Below are positions 9,801 to 21,414 of a DNA stretch of 64,000 bases, one piece after another (positions within the stretch are counted from its first letter, which is position 1; the number at the start of each line of letters is the position of its first letter). A program made the position numbers and the translations under genes. The stretch spans positions 560,501 to 624,500 of the forward strand of contig JALGPY010000014.1 of assembly GCA_023055425.1 (NCBI GenBank). Reading direction: 5' to 3'. Under the pieces are notes generated by a model. It was not told the DNA's origin and ran no database searches. It was given only the letters and a program-made list of their open reading frames with translations. The stretch is from Linanthus parryae (taxonomy: Eukaryota; Streptophyta; Magnoliopsida; Ericales; Polemoniaceae).

Positions 9801-12396
9801 TCTAAGATTCGGTACGGAGTGATAATTCTCAAAGTTTATGGTTACAATACTGTTACGTGGTCTCCTTTTTTTGAACTTTTAAGTGGTTAATAAGTGCTTA
9901 AATGGATGTGATACTATTAATTTATTGTGTAGTATCAACCTGCCTTGCTCCCCCCTGAACCGGGTACACGCACACACACACACACATATATCGCATAAGG
10001 ATTTTCGAATCCTGACTTCCATCTGACAGAGTGGCAATTGAAAACCTAACTCATATAGAAACTTGGAAGCGGATTCAAAAGCTGTGACCAGGTCAGCAAT
10101 GGACATTTTCAAGGGAACCCGTAGGAATGACTATGCATATTCATGGGAGTTTAGCTTGCTTGCATTTTTCTTATCATTGTCCTCCTTTGGACAGTACACA
10201 ACATTACAAGAAGTTCTCTTGGTGTTTGAAAGTTACCCGTAAATTGAACCAATGAAAATTGTTACTTTTAATCTGTACATATATGCTTCATGATTGCAAT
10301 CACTTAATTATGTATAATGATTACAGTATGTTGTTGAAAAGAAACAGGAATAGATTAACAGGATAGTATCTCCACTATTACCAACTCAGTTGCTTGCATG
10401 CTGTAAAGATAGAGTACAAAATCAATTGACATAACAAGGTTACAAAGGGTATTGTTAACTTTGGAGTAAGAAGCCCACGTCTACTATATTACAAGGCCAC
10501 AGCTGCTCATCTGAAAATAAAGTTGACTTAGCTCAATAGTTACACTTGGTTAGAAACTAATCATATGACAAGTTCTTTTACTAAACTGATATGATTCATA
10601 AGTCACATTATGATTCATTACAGGCATTTAGAATTGCGACATGCTTCTTTTTTGTGGTGTCTTAGGCATTTAGAAATTGCACAGGGGGTATTTTTGGTAT
10701 TTCAGAAGTATTAGGAACAGTTTTTGGTTAGGAACCCTTCAGCCTTTATATAGTAGAAGGTATATTTTCTGTATGATAATCTTAAGGATGTAGTGGTTGA
10801 TTGCTACTGTTATCTTTGGCTTTCAGTTCCTCCAATCTGATTGGTGAAGAGCAGTTATCAGAATTTTGGAACCGTGACGATGAGAAAAGTGGTTCCGAGG
10901 AAGATATATCTGATTCTGATGGTAAGTCTTATAAGGAATACATGTGATGTGCGTGTTATCCCAGTCATTTGCTTCATGCTTGGCTGAGATAAGTTGGTGA
11001 TTTGTTGTTCTCGTGTATTGAGCCAGACGCCGTTGACGTTCGGGCAAGCTTACCATCAAAGTCGAGATTAAATGAGAAGTTAGATTTTCTGCAGCGTGCA
11101 GAAGAGAATTACTACCGAAATAAAGCACCTGACAAACAGGTAAGAACTGTTATTGAAATAAAGTAACCTACAAATGATTTTCATTTTGAAGTTTCCCAGT
11201 ACTAAAGCTACTTTAGGCAATGGATGGCTTTTGTTGTCATCTTTGTTGGCTTGACAAGTTTAGTTAAGGCCATTCATAGTTTTGTCTTTTTGACATTATT
11301 AACTGCAATGTTTTGACAGGCTAATAAGGCTGACAAAAATGCCATATCAGAAACACTGAGAGAAGCTAGCAAGAAGAGATTGTCAAATTCTCTTGTGCAA
11401 ACCCAGCAACGGCTTGGCAACTTGCAGTATGGTCACCTTCTTCTTGCATGGATTTTGATAAGATCGATTCCTTGATTGAAATTGTGTCCTTGAATGAGTA
11501 CACCAGTTATCATGAGGCCATACCTCTATGTGAACCCTAAAACTTCCATACTCTTCGTAAAATCGGCAACATGTCAATCTGAGCTCAAAGTTATAAGCTA
11601 AACTGTTGATAATAAAGATCATCGGAAAGCACTGTGGCCTCTCAAATCAATAGAGTAGCTGAAAAGCCATACCAATCGCGCTTTTCTTTTCTTTTATGAT
11701 TCTTTTCCTACATTAAGAGCATCAATAGACAAGTCCCAACTAATATTCATGTGTCTTCTGGCTGTATGCTCACTTTCTTCCTTGCGTGGATTGTGATAAA
11801 AAATTGATTCCTTGCTTGAAATATCCAAACTATTTTGAAATTTCTTCACGCGTCACTGGTTGGCCTCTCATTCTTTTTATCATCACTAGGCAAGTGATCC
11901 AACCACTGCTGCAACCTTTCATTCATTGGCATGCCAAAGAAGCATCTCAATGCCTTTTTCATCTGTCAATTTTTGCAGGATTGACTTGGAAATATCGGCC
12001 GCCTATCTGGAGAATGAATGCTACAAGAAATATGGGAAGACTGGCAAATCGTTTTATTCTTCCCAAGTAGCAAGTACCGTGAGGTGGCTCTCAACCACAA
12101 CTCCCTCTGAATTGATGGACAGGCTTGGAACTAGTCCCATTTCCACTCCCAAAGACATGGCTGCAGAAGAAAATCAATCTCCAACTTCACAAGATTTGTT
12201 GGATCAAGGAGCGATTGAGCTTAGCAACGAAGAGATTCGTGAATCTCATATATCAGAAACATCTTCAAGTGCATTGCCGAGCGATTCTCCAGTTCAAAGT
12301 CTACCGCCTATTCCATCTTTTGCAGAGTTTATTAACAGCAGAAAGAGCAAGGATGGTGTCCAGGATAAGCTCAGTAAGAAGATGAGATTAAAGTAG
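3812..12396 (+). CDS. RECQL3: RecQ-type DNA helicase, RECQL3 class (5' part missing from window)
   Basis: ATP-dependent 3'-5' DNA helicase of the small plant RecQ3 class, acting in DNA repair and recombination in the nucleus. Exons that splice in frame: 3812-3900, 4350-4502, 4580-4676, 5291-5294 (microexon), 5401-5550, 5645-5737, 5825-5890, 5998-6128, 10827-10921, 11027-11139, 11320-11426 and 11979-12396 (TAG). About 504 residues are visible; Arabidopsis RECQL3 has about 700. Seen: VQKDV leading into RecA-like domain 2, [36 protein letters not shown] (motif V), [13 protein letters not shown] (motif VI), and a zinc-binding region with Cys in EYC, SKC and CDAC. An acidic linker and a C-terminal tail ending KKMRLK follow. 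Motifs 0-III are absent from the window, so the gene is either split by a very large first intron or 5'-truncated. The 4.7-kb intron 6129-10826 hosts an antisense BSP gene. Confidence 0.9.
5291..5294 (+). other. RECQL3: 4-nt microexon of RECQL3
   Basis: The exon ending at 4676 stops with TTTGG and the exon at 5401 begins GGTATAGAT. Joined directly they give a frameshift and an immediate stop. The four bases GATG at 5291-5294 sit between an acceptor (GTGCCTTTAG) and a strong donor (GTAAGC). Including them gives TTT GGG ATG GGT ATA GAT, which is FGMGID, the invariant motif V of RecQ helicases, and restores the frame. Confidence 0.8.
6129..8310. other. RECQL3 intron, left part: no gene seen
   Basis: AT-rich intron sequence between the exon ending at 6128 and the antisense BSP gene. 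The phrase TGTAATGGAGTAAACCAATA occurs twice (about 7585 and 7665), a small local duplication. Nothing else recognised. Confidence 0.5.
8311..8990 (-). CDS. Plant basic secretory protease-like (BSP), nested and antisense in RECQL3 intron; start damaged
   Basis: A single exon encodes a BSP-family zincin-like metalloprotease, a secreted protein family linked to plant defence. Seen: mature start [11 protein letters not shown], zinc motif HEMTHVWQW, then [12 protein letters not shown] and [17 protein letters not shown], ending YKAKYNATA with stop at 8313-8311. The 215-residue frame is close to the usual mature size. The hydrophobic leader ([19 protein letters not shown]) is readable in frame, but no in-frame ATG precedes it: an in-frame TAA lies upstream, and the ATG at 8990-8988 is one base out of frame. 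A single base missing just after that ATG would explain this. It may be a recent pseudogene, a sequencing error, or a gene using an unseen upstream start. BSP genes in other plants are usually intronless. Confidence 0.75.
9020..9305. repeat. Foldback element upstream of the BSP gene
   Basis: About 72 bp at 9031-9102 is repeated in reverse complement at about 9221-9291. For example CAATCGTAGGAACTGAAACT is matched by AGTTTCAGTTCCTACGATT, and CAATGGAGCTATTTGC by GCAAATAGCTCCATTG. The arms differ at few positions and enclose about 120 bp holding a 32-bp tandem repeat. It starts about 30 bp upstream of the damaged BSP start, so it occupies that promoter. It could be a MITE; no clear target duplication was found. 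Confidence 0.8.
9115..9199 (+). repeat. 32-bp tandem repeat, about 2.6 copies
   Basis: Units begin at 9115, 9147 and 9179 with TTGAACTACA and continue to CTTGGTATAAAGTT. They differ at two or three positions. The array sits in the loop of the foldback element. Confidence 0.85.
9306..10826. other. RECQL3 intron, right part: no gene seen
   Basis: AT-rich intron sequence with a short (CA)n run at about 9966-9986. No coding exon or clear transposon ends. It finishes at the acceptor CTTTCAG at 10826. Confidence 0.5.
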
Positions 12397-12654
12397 TAGG
12401 TTTGATTAATTTCTTTACACCTTCAGTGGTTTTGCTTGTTAAGAAAGATTATTTTGCAGCATGTAGCTTCTCTGTGCTGCTGCCTGCGGCCAAAATATAT
12501 GTAAACGGTTTTGCAGTTTGAGAAACAATTGGCAAATGAATGTGTTGCATTGTGTTATGGTTTGTTTAAGCTCTATTTTCCTTTCTTTTGCTGTTATCAT
12601 ACATTCTTATACAACTGTCAAAAATTATTGTTGTTGTTATTTATTCATTGTGAT

Positions 12655-12910
12655 CATGACGTGGGGACTGTAGCCGCTGCCCTTTGAGTGCGCGTTAGAT
12701 AGCCGCTGCCCTTTAAGTGCGCAATAGATAGCCGCTGCCTTTTGAGTGCGCATCCAGTTTTATAGTGCATAGCATGTAAGTCTTTTCTTTGAGTGCGCAT
12801 TAGATAAAATCCAGTTTTATAGTGCATAGCATGTAAGTCACACTAGAAAGATAAACCAGGCTGATCATCCCTGATAGATAGGCTCAGAAACTCGCAATTG
12901 GGGTCCGATC
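12655..12910 (-). mobile_element. Degenerate SINE-like remnant with triplicated segment
   Basis: Blocks match the intact SINE at 41126-41386 in the same order: ATGACGTGGGGAC, then GCTGCCCTTTGAGTGCGC, then a CCAGGCTGA...AGGCTC...CTCGCA block. The segment AGCCGCTGCCCTTTGAGTGC plus about 10 bp occurs three times in tandem (about 12673-12752). A second duplicated block, CCAGTTTTATAGTGCATAGC, follows twice. The tRNA-like head is missing. It lies between the RECQL3 stop and the proteasome gene. Confidence 0.55.
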
Positions 12911-13486
12911 GCAAATAAGACATACTTTGAGGTTAGTTGTAATCGAGAAGTGTTTTGCAGGTGTTATTTCGCTATTAGTTATAATTGTAATAGTTGCACT
13001 ACATATAGGCTTGAACAGTATTAGAAATGTTCATCGACGAAATGGAATTTTGATTTCTCCATCTCTTTTTTCTCTGAAGTTCTCTCACTCGAGGTTGTTC
13101 TTTAATTGTCTTTATAATTAGGGTTTATACGTCCTTTAGCAACCGACACGGTAGTAACTACGAAAGCTGAACCGCTATAGGATGGTCCTTGACTTTCAGG
13201 AACGTCGAAAAACTTAAGCTGCATAACCGGCGGAGCTCAATTAATAGGCACCATTGTCCCTATATCTTGTAGACATTTGAGATTTGAAGTGTGATCTTGA
13301 TTAAAGCTACAGGGGGCGATTTGTCAGAACGCTAAACTCAGGGGGTTAAATTGCGAATAACCCAAAAATAGTCATCTTCTGTCTTGGAGACAAAGCCAAG
13401 CCCTCATCACTTATTAAACCCCAAACAATAATCAGAGAACCAAATCTACAGACCAGACCTCCAACAATAATCAGTAGCAGATCAAA

Positions 13487-16400
13487 ATGAGCCGTGGTAC
13501 TGGAGGAGGCTACGATCGGCACATCACTATCTTCTCGCCGGAAGGCCGTCTCTTCCAAGTCGGTAAGATCCCTGAAACCCTAGTTTTGATCTGTTGAGTT
13601 GTGTTTAATTCAAATCAAATAATTTCTCTGTGTGTTTGAATAGAGTATGCTTTCAAGGCTGTGAAGTCGGCCGGAATAACCTCGATTGCCGTCCGAGGAA
13701 AGGACTCCGTCTGTGTTGTGACCCAGAAGAAAGTTCCGGTGGGTTAAAAATTAACCCTTTTGGGTGAAATTAACCCTTTTGAAATTAACTAGGGTTTCAT
13801 GGAAATTGATGAATTGGGATTGTGGAATTTGTCTGCAGGACAAGCTGCTGGATCAGACTAGTGTTAGTCATCTGTTCCCTGTTACAAAGTTCATTGGATT
13901 ACTAGCCACTGGCATGACAGGTGATCTTCTTTTCTATTAGCTGCTTGTTTTGAGCACATTGGATTTCATAATGCATAGGGTTTTAATTTAGTAGCTTGCA
14001 GCTATCAATAAATTGTTTAGATTTGAGTCCAGCTTAATCCAAACACAATACTTTCAATGCTGTTGGTGTCTGTCTTCTGGTGTGTTTGACATTCATAAAC
14101 AAGTTTTGTATGAGTTGCATATGATTATGCTAGGTTAATCTTATGGAGATACATGTATAACTTTCATATGGTAGCTGCATTACGTTATAATACCATCTAC
14201 TTTAATTTTTTCAGCTGATGCAAGGTCATTGGTCCAACAAGCCAGAAATGAAGCTGCCGATTTCCGTTTCAAATTTGGATATGAAATGCCGGTGGACGTC
14301 TTGGCCAGATGGTAACTAAAGTCCCTTTGGATTGTTATTACTTCTAAGTGCATCATGTGCATGATGCACATTTGCATATGAGAAACTAAAATTGCTTTCA
14401 ATTTCAATGCAATCAACTAATGCACATTCTATGCTTTCAGGATTGCTGACAAATCTCAGGTTTATACTCAACATGCCTATATGAGACCCCTTGGAGTAGG
14501 TTGGTACTATCTCTTAAAAGCTTACTTAAGGGGTTTATGCATTTCATTTTCCATATTTAATAGGATAATTCGCAGGAAGTTGTTCACTTACCATGTTCTC
14601 TGTCTATGTATCTTTGATGTTTCCTTTATACGCTTTCCCTCTTTGCCATGGTGCAGTTGCTATGGTATTGGGTATTGATGAGGAGAAGGGACCTCAACTA
14701 TTTAAGTGTGACCCAGCTGGACACTTTTTTGGGCATAAGGTAATTAGCAGAGTTGTTAGATCTGAACCTTCTTTACTTCTTTTCAAGCCTTTTTTTCAAA
14801 CTTTTTGGAGTTACAAACAGAACTTACATAATCATTGATGCACTATTATGTCCTTGAACTAGTATTGCAGTTTACTTCATTCCAAGGGTCAGAAAATACA
14901 TTTGGTACAACGAGAGGTTTGATGTGCGATTCAGGTTAATGAGCAGGTTTACAATGAAGTAATTCATCTATGACTATACCAATAAACTTTCTGGGAAAAC
15001 CTGTCATTATAAGTTTAAGTATCATCACCATAGTTGTCAAATCGGGATTCGCATAGTGAATCAAAATTCACCTTTACTGGATCCTAAATCGAATCGTGAA
15101 TCGCAAAGATTCAGCTTGCAATATTTTTATGTAGATATAATAAAATATTTCATAAAGCTATAACATTATTGAACAAATATTCATATTTGTACAAAAAGAA
15201 AGCTCAAATTATTGGACACTCGCATCTGTAACTAGTGAATTAGGAGTTTCACACATCAAAAATATAAAGAATGATCTATATATATAAAGGCATGTGGAGC
15301 AAGGAACTACAAGATGCCAAGGAGATTGAAAATAATAGAAAACTATTAGCCTTGGACTTGAGAAAAATGCACTAATTTAAAACAAGCGCATGTTGCAAAA
15401 CAGACATAAATGTAGGAAGGAAGTATTAGTTCTTAGACTGATGCCGCAACTCAAGTGGACCTTCAGATGAATCGAAGGTAAATCGTAGAATTGGTCTGAA
15501 TCGCAATTGAATCGTAAGATTCAGACTCTTGAATCGGGATTCAAATATTTTTTTGGCCATTAAAGATTCACCAAGGGATTCGCATCGTTTCATGGGTGAA
15601 TCGAATCGAATCGTAGGATATGAATTGTGAATCGTAAGATTTTGACAACTATGATCATCACATAACTCCTCAGTATTGGCAAAAGCTATATAATTTATTA
15701 ATTCATCTATGACTATACGGTTCCCTCTAATTTCACTTAGTATCATCATCCAACCCCTAAAGGTTTATTTCATTAATAAACTATTTCCAATAGTGACAAA
15801 GAGGATACATTAATCCTCTCTCGTATCCTACTTTCAGGCTTTCAGCCTCCACCCAAAATGTCAAGATCACACTTCCTTATATGAGTTCTCTCCCTCTCCC
15901 TCCGTCAATGGCTGCAATGGCCAAGATCTACCAAACGCCCTTTATATTCCCAGATCTAATGAAAATGGCTCAAGGAGCCTTCAATTTTTGCTACTAGTTC
16001 GAAGATAGAAATGTTGGCTTCAGGCTAAGTAAAGAGTCCAGTGAATGGTGGCCCCCATCTCTGCCATCGGCCACCTCGATCCCGTTACAATCAACTACCA
16101 GTTTTCTGGTGCAGCCTCTCTTTTCAAATTTGTTGTGTGTGCGTGTGTGTACATGTATATTCCCCGTTGTCAGAGGGCTGCAATGCTTATTTAAATTTGG
16201 CATTTGGTATCGTCTATGAGGTGTTGTGCTGGGAAGGTTAGTGGTGGTTTTTGCGGGTTTGAGTTTTTGGTGTTTGTGGTTGAACAGAGTTTTATTTTGC
16301 GTTCAATATAGTTCAATGGGGCGGGAGGGGGTTGGTGTGGTGGTGACTGGCGATTTTTCCATGGTCTAAATGAATTGATAGAGCCTCAAAAAGATCAAAC

Positions 16401-17430
16401 GAAAAGATAGGAAATTTAGGAAATTTTATTGCTATTGAAATGATAATCCAGGATTTCGAGAGCCTTGTCTCTCTCCCACGGGATTTCGAGAGCCTGGTCT
16501 CTCCCCAAAACCAAATGAGTACTAGATTCAATCCCCCTCCCTCGTAAAACTAACCAACTACGTATTTAGTTTCATCCTTCTCCCTGGAAATAGAATTTGC
16601 ATTCCGATTTGATACTCACCAAATCAGGACCTAAATTCAACATTAATCAAAATAAACAACCAAATCGTAATTTCAAATCAATCACCCAATCAGCTTGCAG
16701 ACTTTAGCTCTTGTAATAGGAAATCTTAGATTGCATTATTAAATTTATGTCTTCAGAAGGCGAAATGTTTGACTAATGTTCTGAAATGTCATGTTTTTTG
16801 TTACTCGAAATGCATGAGAATTTAAGGTACCCGTGTCAAATTCAGCTAATACTAATTTTTGCAGGCAACAAGTGCTGGATTGAAAGAACAAGAGGCTATA
16901 AACTTCTTGGAGAAGAAGATGAAGAATGATCCTGCTTTCACTTATGAGGAAACAGTACAGGTAGAGTTGCAACTTGTGTTCTTGGTTCATGGGGTGTTTT
17001 CAGTCTAGGATTTAGTTATTTGGTTGTTAATTAGTTTGATCCTTCATAGGCCGTTTGTTAATAATATCAGTGGAGTCCTCGTACTACGAACATTATAAAT
17101 CATCTAAAAAACTTGTTTATTTGCATGGTCTCACTGGGCAAATGTTTGACTTTTCCGCCACATGTCAGTTGTAGAAATTTCCTACTACTGCATTGTGTCG
17201 TTGTTTTGATCAATTTTTTTGCTCGCCCTGTTGTGCTGTACATACCCACTACTGACTGTATTATAATAGATACTAGTGGGGAGGTTTTGTTTGGGAGTAG
17301 TGGGGAGGTTTTTTTTGGCAAATATTGGGAGGTTTGAGAGTAAGGAACGCGTGTTTCAAATCCAGTGCTAGTTATCTTTGTTGAATTAGCCCTCTACTGA
17401 CTGTATTATAATAGATACTAGGGGTTATCT

Positions 17431-17464
<34 letters not shown>

Positions 17465-17632
17465 TGACATGGTTGTCAGGATCGTGATCCGGATTGTAGG
17501 GTCGTACGATCCTACGATCCCGAGGGCAAGTGGTGATCTGGATCGGTTATAAAATCGTTTTCTGATAGGATCGGGTGGGATCGCGCGTAGGATCGGTTAC
17601 ATTACACTACGATTCTACGATCCTACCTTTGT

Positions 17633-17680
<48 letters not shown>

Positions 17681-20600
17681 TTCTCATGGCTTCATCATGC
17701 CGCAAACATGTTTATTGAAGTCTAATTTTGTACGCCTCATTTTGAAACTTCAAAGATTCAACTTCATATGCAAGGGCAGAGATTGATGTGAAATTTAGCA
17801 GGGATATTGATGTCCTAAATGACCCAAATGATATGTCTCTATAGTATATTAGGTCTTGAGCTTGTGTATTAAATTTTTTATGACATTAAGAACCTAAAAT
17901 TAAGTCATTTAAGTAGTAACAGTATCAATATAAAAATAAATTTACACTTTTGGTAGGATCTTGCGATCCGATCCGATCCTCGATCCTGTGGGCCACTCCA
18001 CGATCCTACATAGGATCACGATCCTGAAAACCTTGCTTACTGAGAAAGGGCCTGGCTCATTATCTTTCTAACTCAACCTTCATCTCAATTCTCAACTCAA
18101 GTTTGTGCATATCCCTAAAATTACTGGTCCATATTTGTTATTGTCTTGTCTAGATGGGGCTTTTGATTTGGCTAAACATGGAGAACACTTGGTTTATAAT
18201 CAATCAAGTTTGTTTTAGCTTGTTGATTTGCATGTGTAATCATTATGGGGACCTAAGCATCCCCACCAAGCTTCACAGTTATCACAAGGGGTGACAGGGA
18301 ACTTTAACCCTATATTTCTGAAAGAATTTTTTGAAATGCCGATAAACTTGTGAATTTTATGAAGTTTGAAGTTCCCTGCGTTGGTAGATATCATTGCGGT
18401 CGTGAAATGACTGCTAAAATGTGCGATTGTTTGCTAAGGATGCTAAATGCTTTTAGGTTTGAGTGACCATGGTATCTAATCTATCATTTGTCTATATTTT
18501 CTTTGAGGGTTCATTTAGTGAGGAGGGATTGTACTTTTTTAGTTCTAGCTGAGAACCCAAGCTGGAGGATATGCGGTGAATCCCTGCCCCCTTTACAGTT
18601 CAACTTAGTCTATCTTAGTTAATGAGCTTATAGGCTTGAAACTTGGGTGTTTCCTGTTGCTAATCCGTGTTCCTGAAGTGGACAATTATGTCTTATCTAT
18701 TTGCTGAATTCTGTAGGCCATAATGGGATGTCGAGCCACTATGAAGTCGTTTTGTCTCGTGTGACGTACTCCTCTTTCTTAACCTTGTTCTCTATCTAAC
18801 ATTGGCCTACCTAAAAATGTCTGTTTGCTATTTTAGAAAAAAAAAACGTCTGTTTGCTAAGTTGGACTGAGTAGGTCTCATTTATAGCTGAAATGGAGTA
18901 TGGCTGCACAGTGACATACCACTCCGTTTCTTCTCTTTCTCCCCCCTAGAGAAAGCGCTGCAATTAAGAAACAAGGCCAGATGACCCTGTTACCCCTCTG
19001 TCCTCTGTCCCCTCTCTCTCTCCTTCTCTCCCTCAACCACAACCACCACCACCAGTCACCAGACCTCTACCAACATCATCCAAACAACTACCAACATCAT
19101 CCAATATCAAATCCAACCACAAATTTACAGACAAAGAGTATAATTTCAGAACAAAGAAAAATATTACAAATTGAAGAAGAAGAAGAAGAAGAAGAAGAAG
19201 AATAAGAAGAAGTGGACACTTTTGTGGATCTGCTCCTCTATCTTTATCAACTCCATTAGCAGATCTACAGAGAAATCAAAACAAGGAGAAAGATCAAAGA
19301 AAAGAAAAGGCCAAAAACAAAGAGAGAGAGATCCGAAGCTACCTGGGTCGCCGCCGCTGCAATGGACCGCCGTCGAGATCCACCAGCATCGCCGCTGTCC
19401 AGATCGCCGTCGAGGAAGAAACCCTCATCGGTCCCCTTCTTTGTCCCCTTCTTTCTCGCAGCTTGGAGATCGCCGTCGAGCAAGAAACGCCCATCGCCGT
19501 CGAGCAAGAAACGCCCATCGCCGTCGAGGAAGAAACCCCCATCGCCAGCGAGGAAGAAACCGTGGAGATCGACCAGTTGCAATGTTGCATCTCTCTCTCT
19601 CTCTCTCTCTCTTGCTCTCCCGTGCTGTTTCTCTCTTCTCTCTCTATCCTATCTAAAAAATGGGCGGTGGGTAAGCCTTAGTGGGTAGGGTTTATTTTTT
19701 TAGAGAAGAAAATGGGGTAAGTTAGTTATGTTGAAATGAGAGGTGGGGTATACTGAAAGGGCAAAATTGTCATTGTCCATCATTAAACTTGCCAAAAGAG
19801 GAAAGGGGGAGAAAGAAAGGAAACGTACCAAAATAGAAAGGGGGAGAAAGAGAAGAAACGGAGTGGTACAATGTATTGTGTTAACCTGTTATTAGCCATT
19901 CTGGGACGCCATTTAGGGCCCTTCGACTTTTAATAATAACTCATTTTAAGAGGACATGGTAGTGTTAACTCATGATTAGAACTTAGAAGGGTCATGTAAC
20001 CGAAAGCATGGTCTTTTATCCTGTATGTCATTGTTTTTTCTCTAGCAGCTAAGATTTTCTCCTCTACGTAATGCAGCACCCTAATGTGAAACTTATATCA
20101 CTTTCACTGGCTTAACACGTAATTATGAATGTATAAAGATTTGGTTGCACAGCAGCTGTAGCAAGAGTACTTGTAGTCGTGATTAAATTATCTTAGAGGA
20201 ATGTTTTCTTTACCATGTAATTTTTTATTTGCATAAATATGTATTACGTAGTTATTTATCCATAAGAAGCTATGATGGTTCTCATGTTGCGAGCTTGTTT
20301 TTCTGTAGACTGCTATTTCTGCTCTGCAATCTGTTTTACAAGAGGACTTCAAGGCTACTGAAATAGAGGTATCGGCAATCTTCAATATCTTTTTCTCTTC
20401 TTTTTTGTTGTTGAAGTAGTTATGGTTAATGTTCCGAAACTCCTGCAGTGTTGACTTTCCCAAGGGTTTTTCTTAGGCCACAAAAGAACACCTATATTTT
20501 TTTGCTGGAGATCTCTGGTTCTTGCTTCTAGGCTTGACCTATTTGTATGCTTGAATATTTTGGTACTTGAATAGGGAGTATAGAAACTCTGAAATACCTA

Positions 20601-20950
20601 GTGACCAAAAGAATTGAACAATAGATTTGACTCTCCTTATTAAGTTTCTTAATCCTAATTCTGGAATTTGCAGAGTGAACTAATCCTAATGCAGTAAAAT
20701 CATACTTTTGTCAAGCCGAGAGTCCCAATCCCTTTCTTGCTTTGTTATCATTGTCAAATTCATAAAGAAAAAATAAAATCTTGCGAGTGATTGTCTGTCT
20801 AGTGCTTGCTAATGATGACCAATTAATTATATTTCTTATGATTGGTATTTTTGGCAGGTTGGGGTGGTGAAGGCAGATAATACAGCCTTCAGAGCACTGA
20901 CGACTGAGGAAATTGATGAGCACTTGGTTGCCATAAGTGAAAGAGATTGA
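13487..20950 (+). CDS. PAA1: 20S proteasome subunit alpha type-6
   Basis: Alpha-ring subunit of the 20S proteasome core, structural and gating rather than catalytic, in cytosol and nucleus. Nine exons join in frame to 246 residues, the usual length: 13487-13562, 13644-13738, 13839-13920, 14215-14311, 14441-14499, 14657-14739, 16865-16960, 20309-20368, 20858-20950 (TGA). Seen: alpha-subunit N-terminal signature [20 protein letters not shown], then [59 protein letters not shown], and C-terminus [13 protein letters not shown]. The ATG is the first in the predicted transcript. Introns 6 (2.1 kb) and 7 (3.3 kb) are swollen by a hAT-like element (15029) and by two further elements (17468, 18919). 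Arabidopsis has two copies, PAA1 and PAA2; orthology to either is not resolved. Confidence 0.97.
15029..15653. mobile_element. hAT-like non-autonomous element, 625 bp, in PAA1 intron 6
   Basis: It is flanked by identical ATCATCAC (15021-15028 and 15654-15661). The termini are CATAGTTGTCAAATC and GATTTTGACAACTATG. Both subterminal regions are packed with GAATCG/CGATTC words in both orientations. The 3' end is nearly the same as a truncated copy at 58340. No coding capacity. Confidence 0.85.
15662..16864. other. Rest of PAA1 intron 6
   Basis: No gene seen. A (TG)n run lies at about 16135-16152, and an 18-bp phrase GGATTTCGAGAGCCTTGTCT recurs within 40 bp near 16451 and 16481. Confidence 0.4.
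17431..17462 (+). repeat. (CT)n microsatellite
   Basis: Sixteen or so CT units directly abut the left target duplication of the hAT-like element at 17468. Confidence 0.9.
17468..18035. mobile_element. hAT-like non-autonomous element, 568 bp, in PAA1 intron 7
   Basis: It is flanked by identical CTTACTGA (17460-17467 and 18036-18043). Left terminus CATGGTTGTCAGGATCGTGA, right terminus TCACGATCCTGAAAACCTTG. The subterminal regions repeat the words GGATCG/CGATCC and ACGATCCT many times. A poly-T tract of about 40 lies at 17636-17677. The termini resemble those of the elements at 15029 and 26733, but the internal word is different. Confidence 0.85.
18919..19866. mobile_element. Large Stowaway/mariner-like element, 948 bp, with captured GC-rich cargo
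   Basis: TA flanks both ends (18917-18918 and 19867-19868). The terminal inverted repeats are perfect for about 27 bp: CCACTCCGTTTCTTCTCTTT on the left, and the complement of this at the right end (from 19840). The interior is unlike the AT-rich intron around it: a GAA run (19170-19203), a purine-rich block, then a GC-rich segment with a 24-bp minisatellite and a (CT)n tract (about 19590-19612). It has short open frames but no transposase. At 948 bp it is long for a Stowaway MITE, suggesting acquired sequence. It lies in PAA1 intron 7. Confidence 0.75.
19400..19562 (+). repeat. 24-bp minisatellite within the 948-bp element
   Basis: The unit ATCGCCGTCGAGCAAGAAAC plus four bases is repeated about four times in a row at 19468-19560, with a further unit near 19402. 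In one frame it encodes SPSSKKRP repeats, in another AVEQETPI repeats, both Lys- or Glu-rich. All three frames stay open because the unit is a multiple of three. Confidence 0.75.
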
Positions 20951-21244
20951 TGTGTGATCAGTTGTAATACCCTCCTCGAGATAGTTGTTAATCTCTCTCC
21001 ATTTGTTTTGTGAGGGGAACAGAAGAAACTGGCAGTTTTTTCAATCTGATTGTGATGATGATCAAATATTATGGAACTAGATATACGATGTGTTCCCTGT
21101 CTGTGCCATTGATTGGCTTTTTAGGTTTCTTAGAATTAGCTTGTGATCCTTCTTCACTCTGTATCGTTGTCTTTTCATGTTAAACTGTACTCGCTAAACC
21201 TGGTTGGTTGATTATCTTTTCTCAATTGACGGACGGTCTTTTTG

Positions 21245-21313
<69 letters not shown>

Positions 21314-21414
21314 TAAAACACACACGCAGCAGCAATCTATTACACAAATGAGAGGCAACCGAAATGACCATGTCCCTTGTCTGGGTTGAAAATGTTGCAG
21401 TTGTTTTAGTATAA
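20951..21414. repeat. Convergent intergenic region with (CT)n(TA)n microsatellite
   Basis: Between the PAA1 stop and the SSL stop, which face each other. A (CT)n run at about 21250-21279 passes directly into a (TA)n run ending at about 21310. Both 3'UTRs probably lie here. Confidence 0.85.

Noticed and set aside
19171..19656. Open frame of 161 codons starting MKKKKKK
   Set aside because: It arises from a GAA microsatellite followed by the minisatellite inside a transposon. Several overlapping frames are equally open, and there is no homology or splice context.
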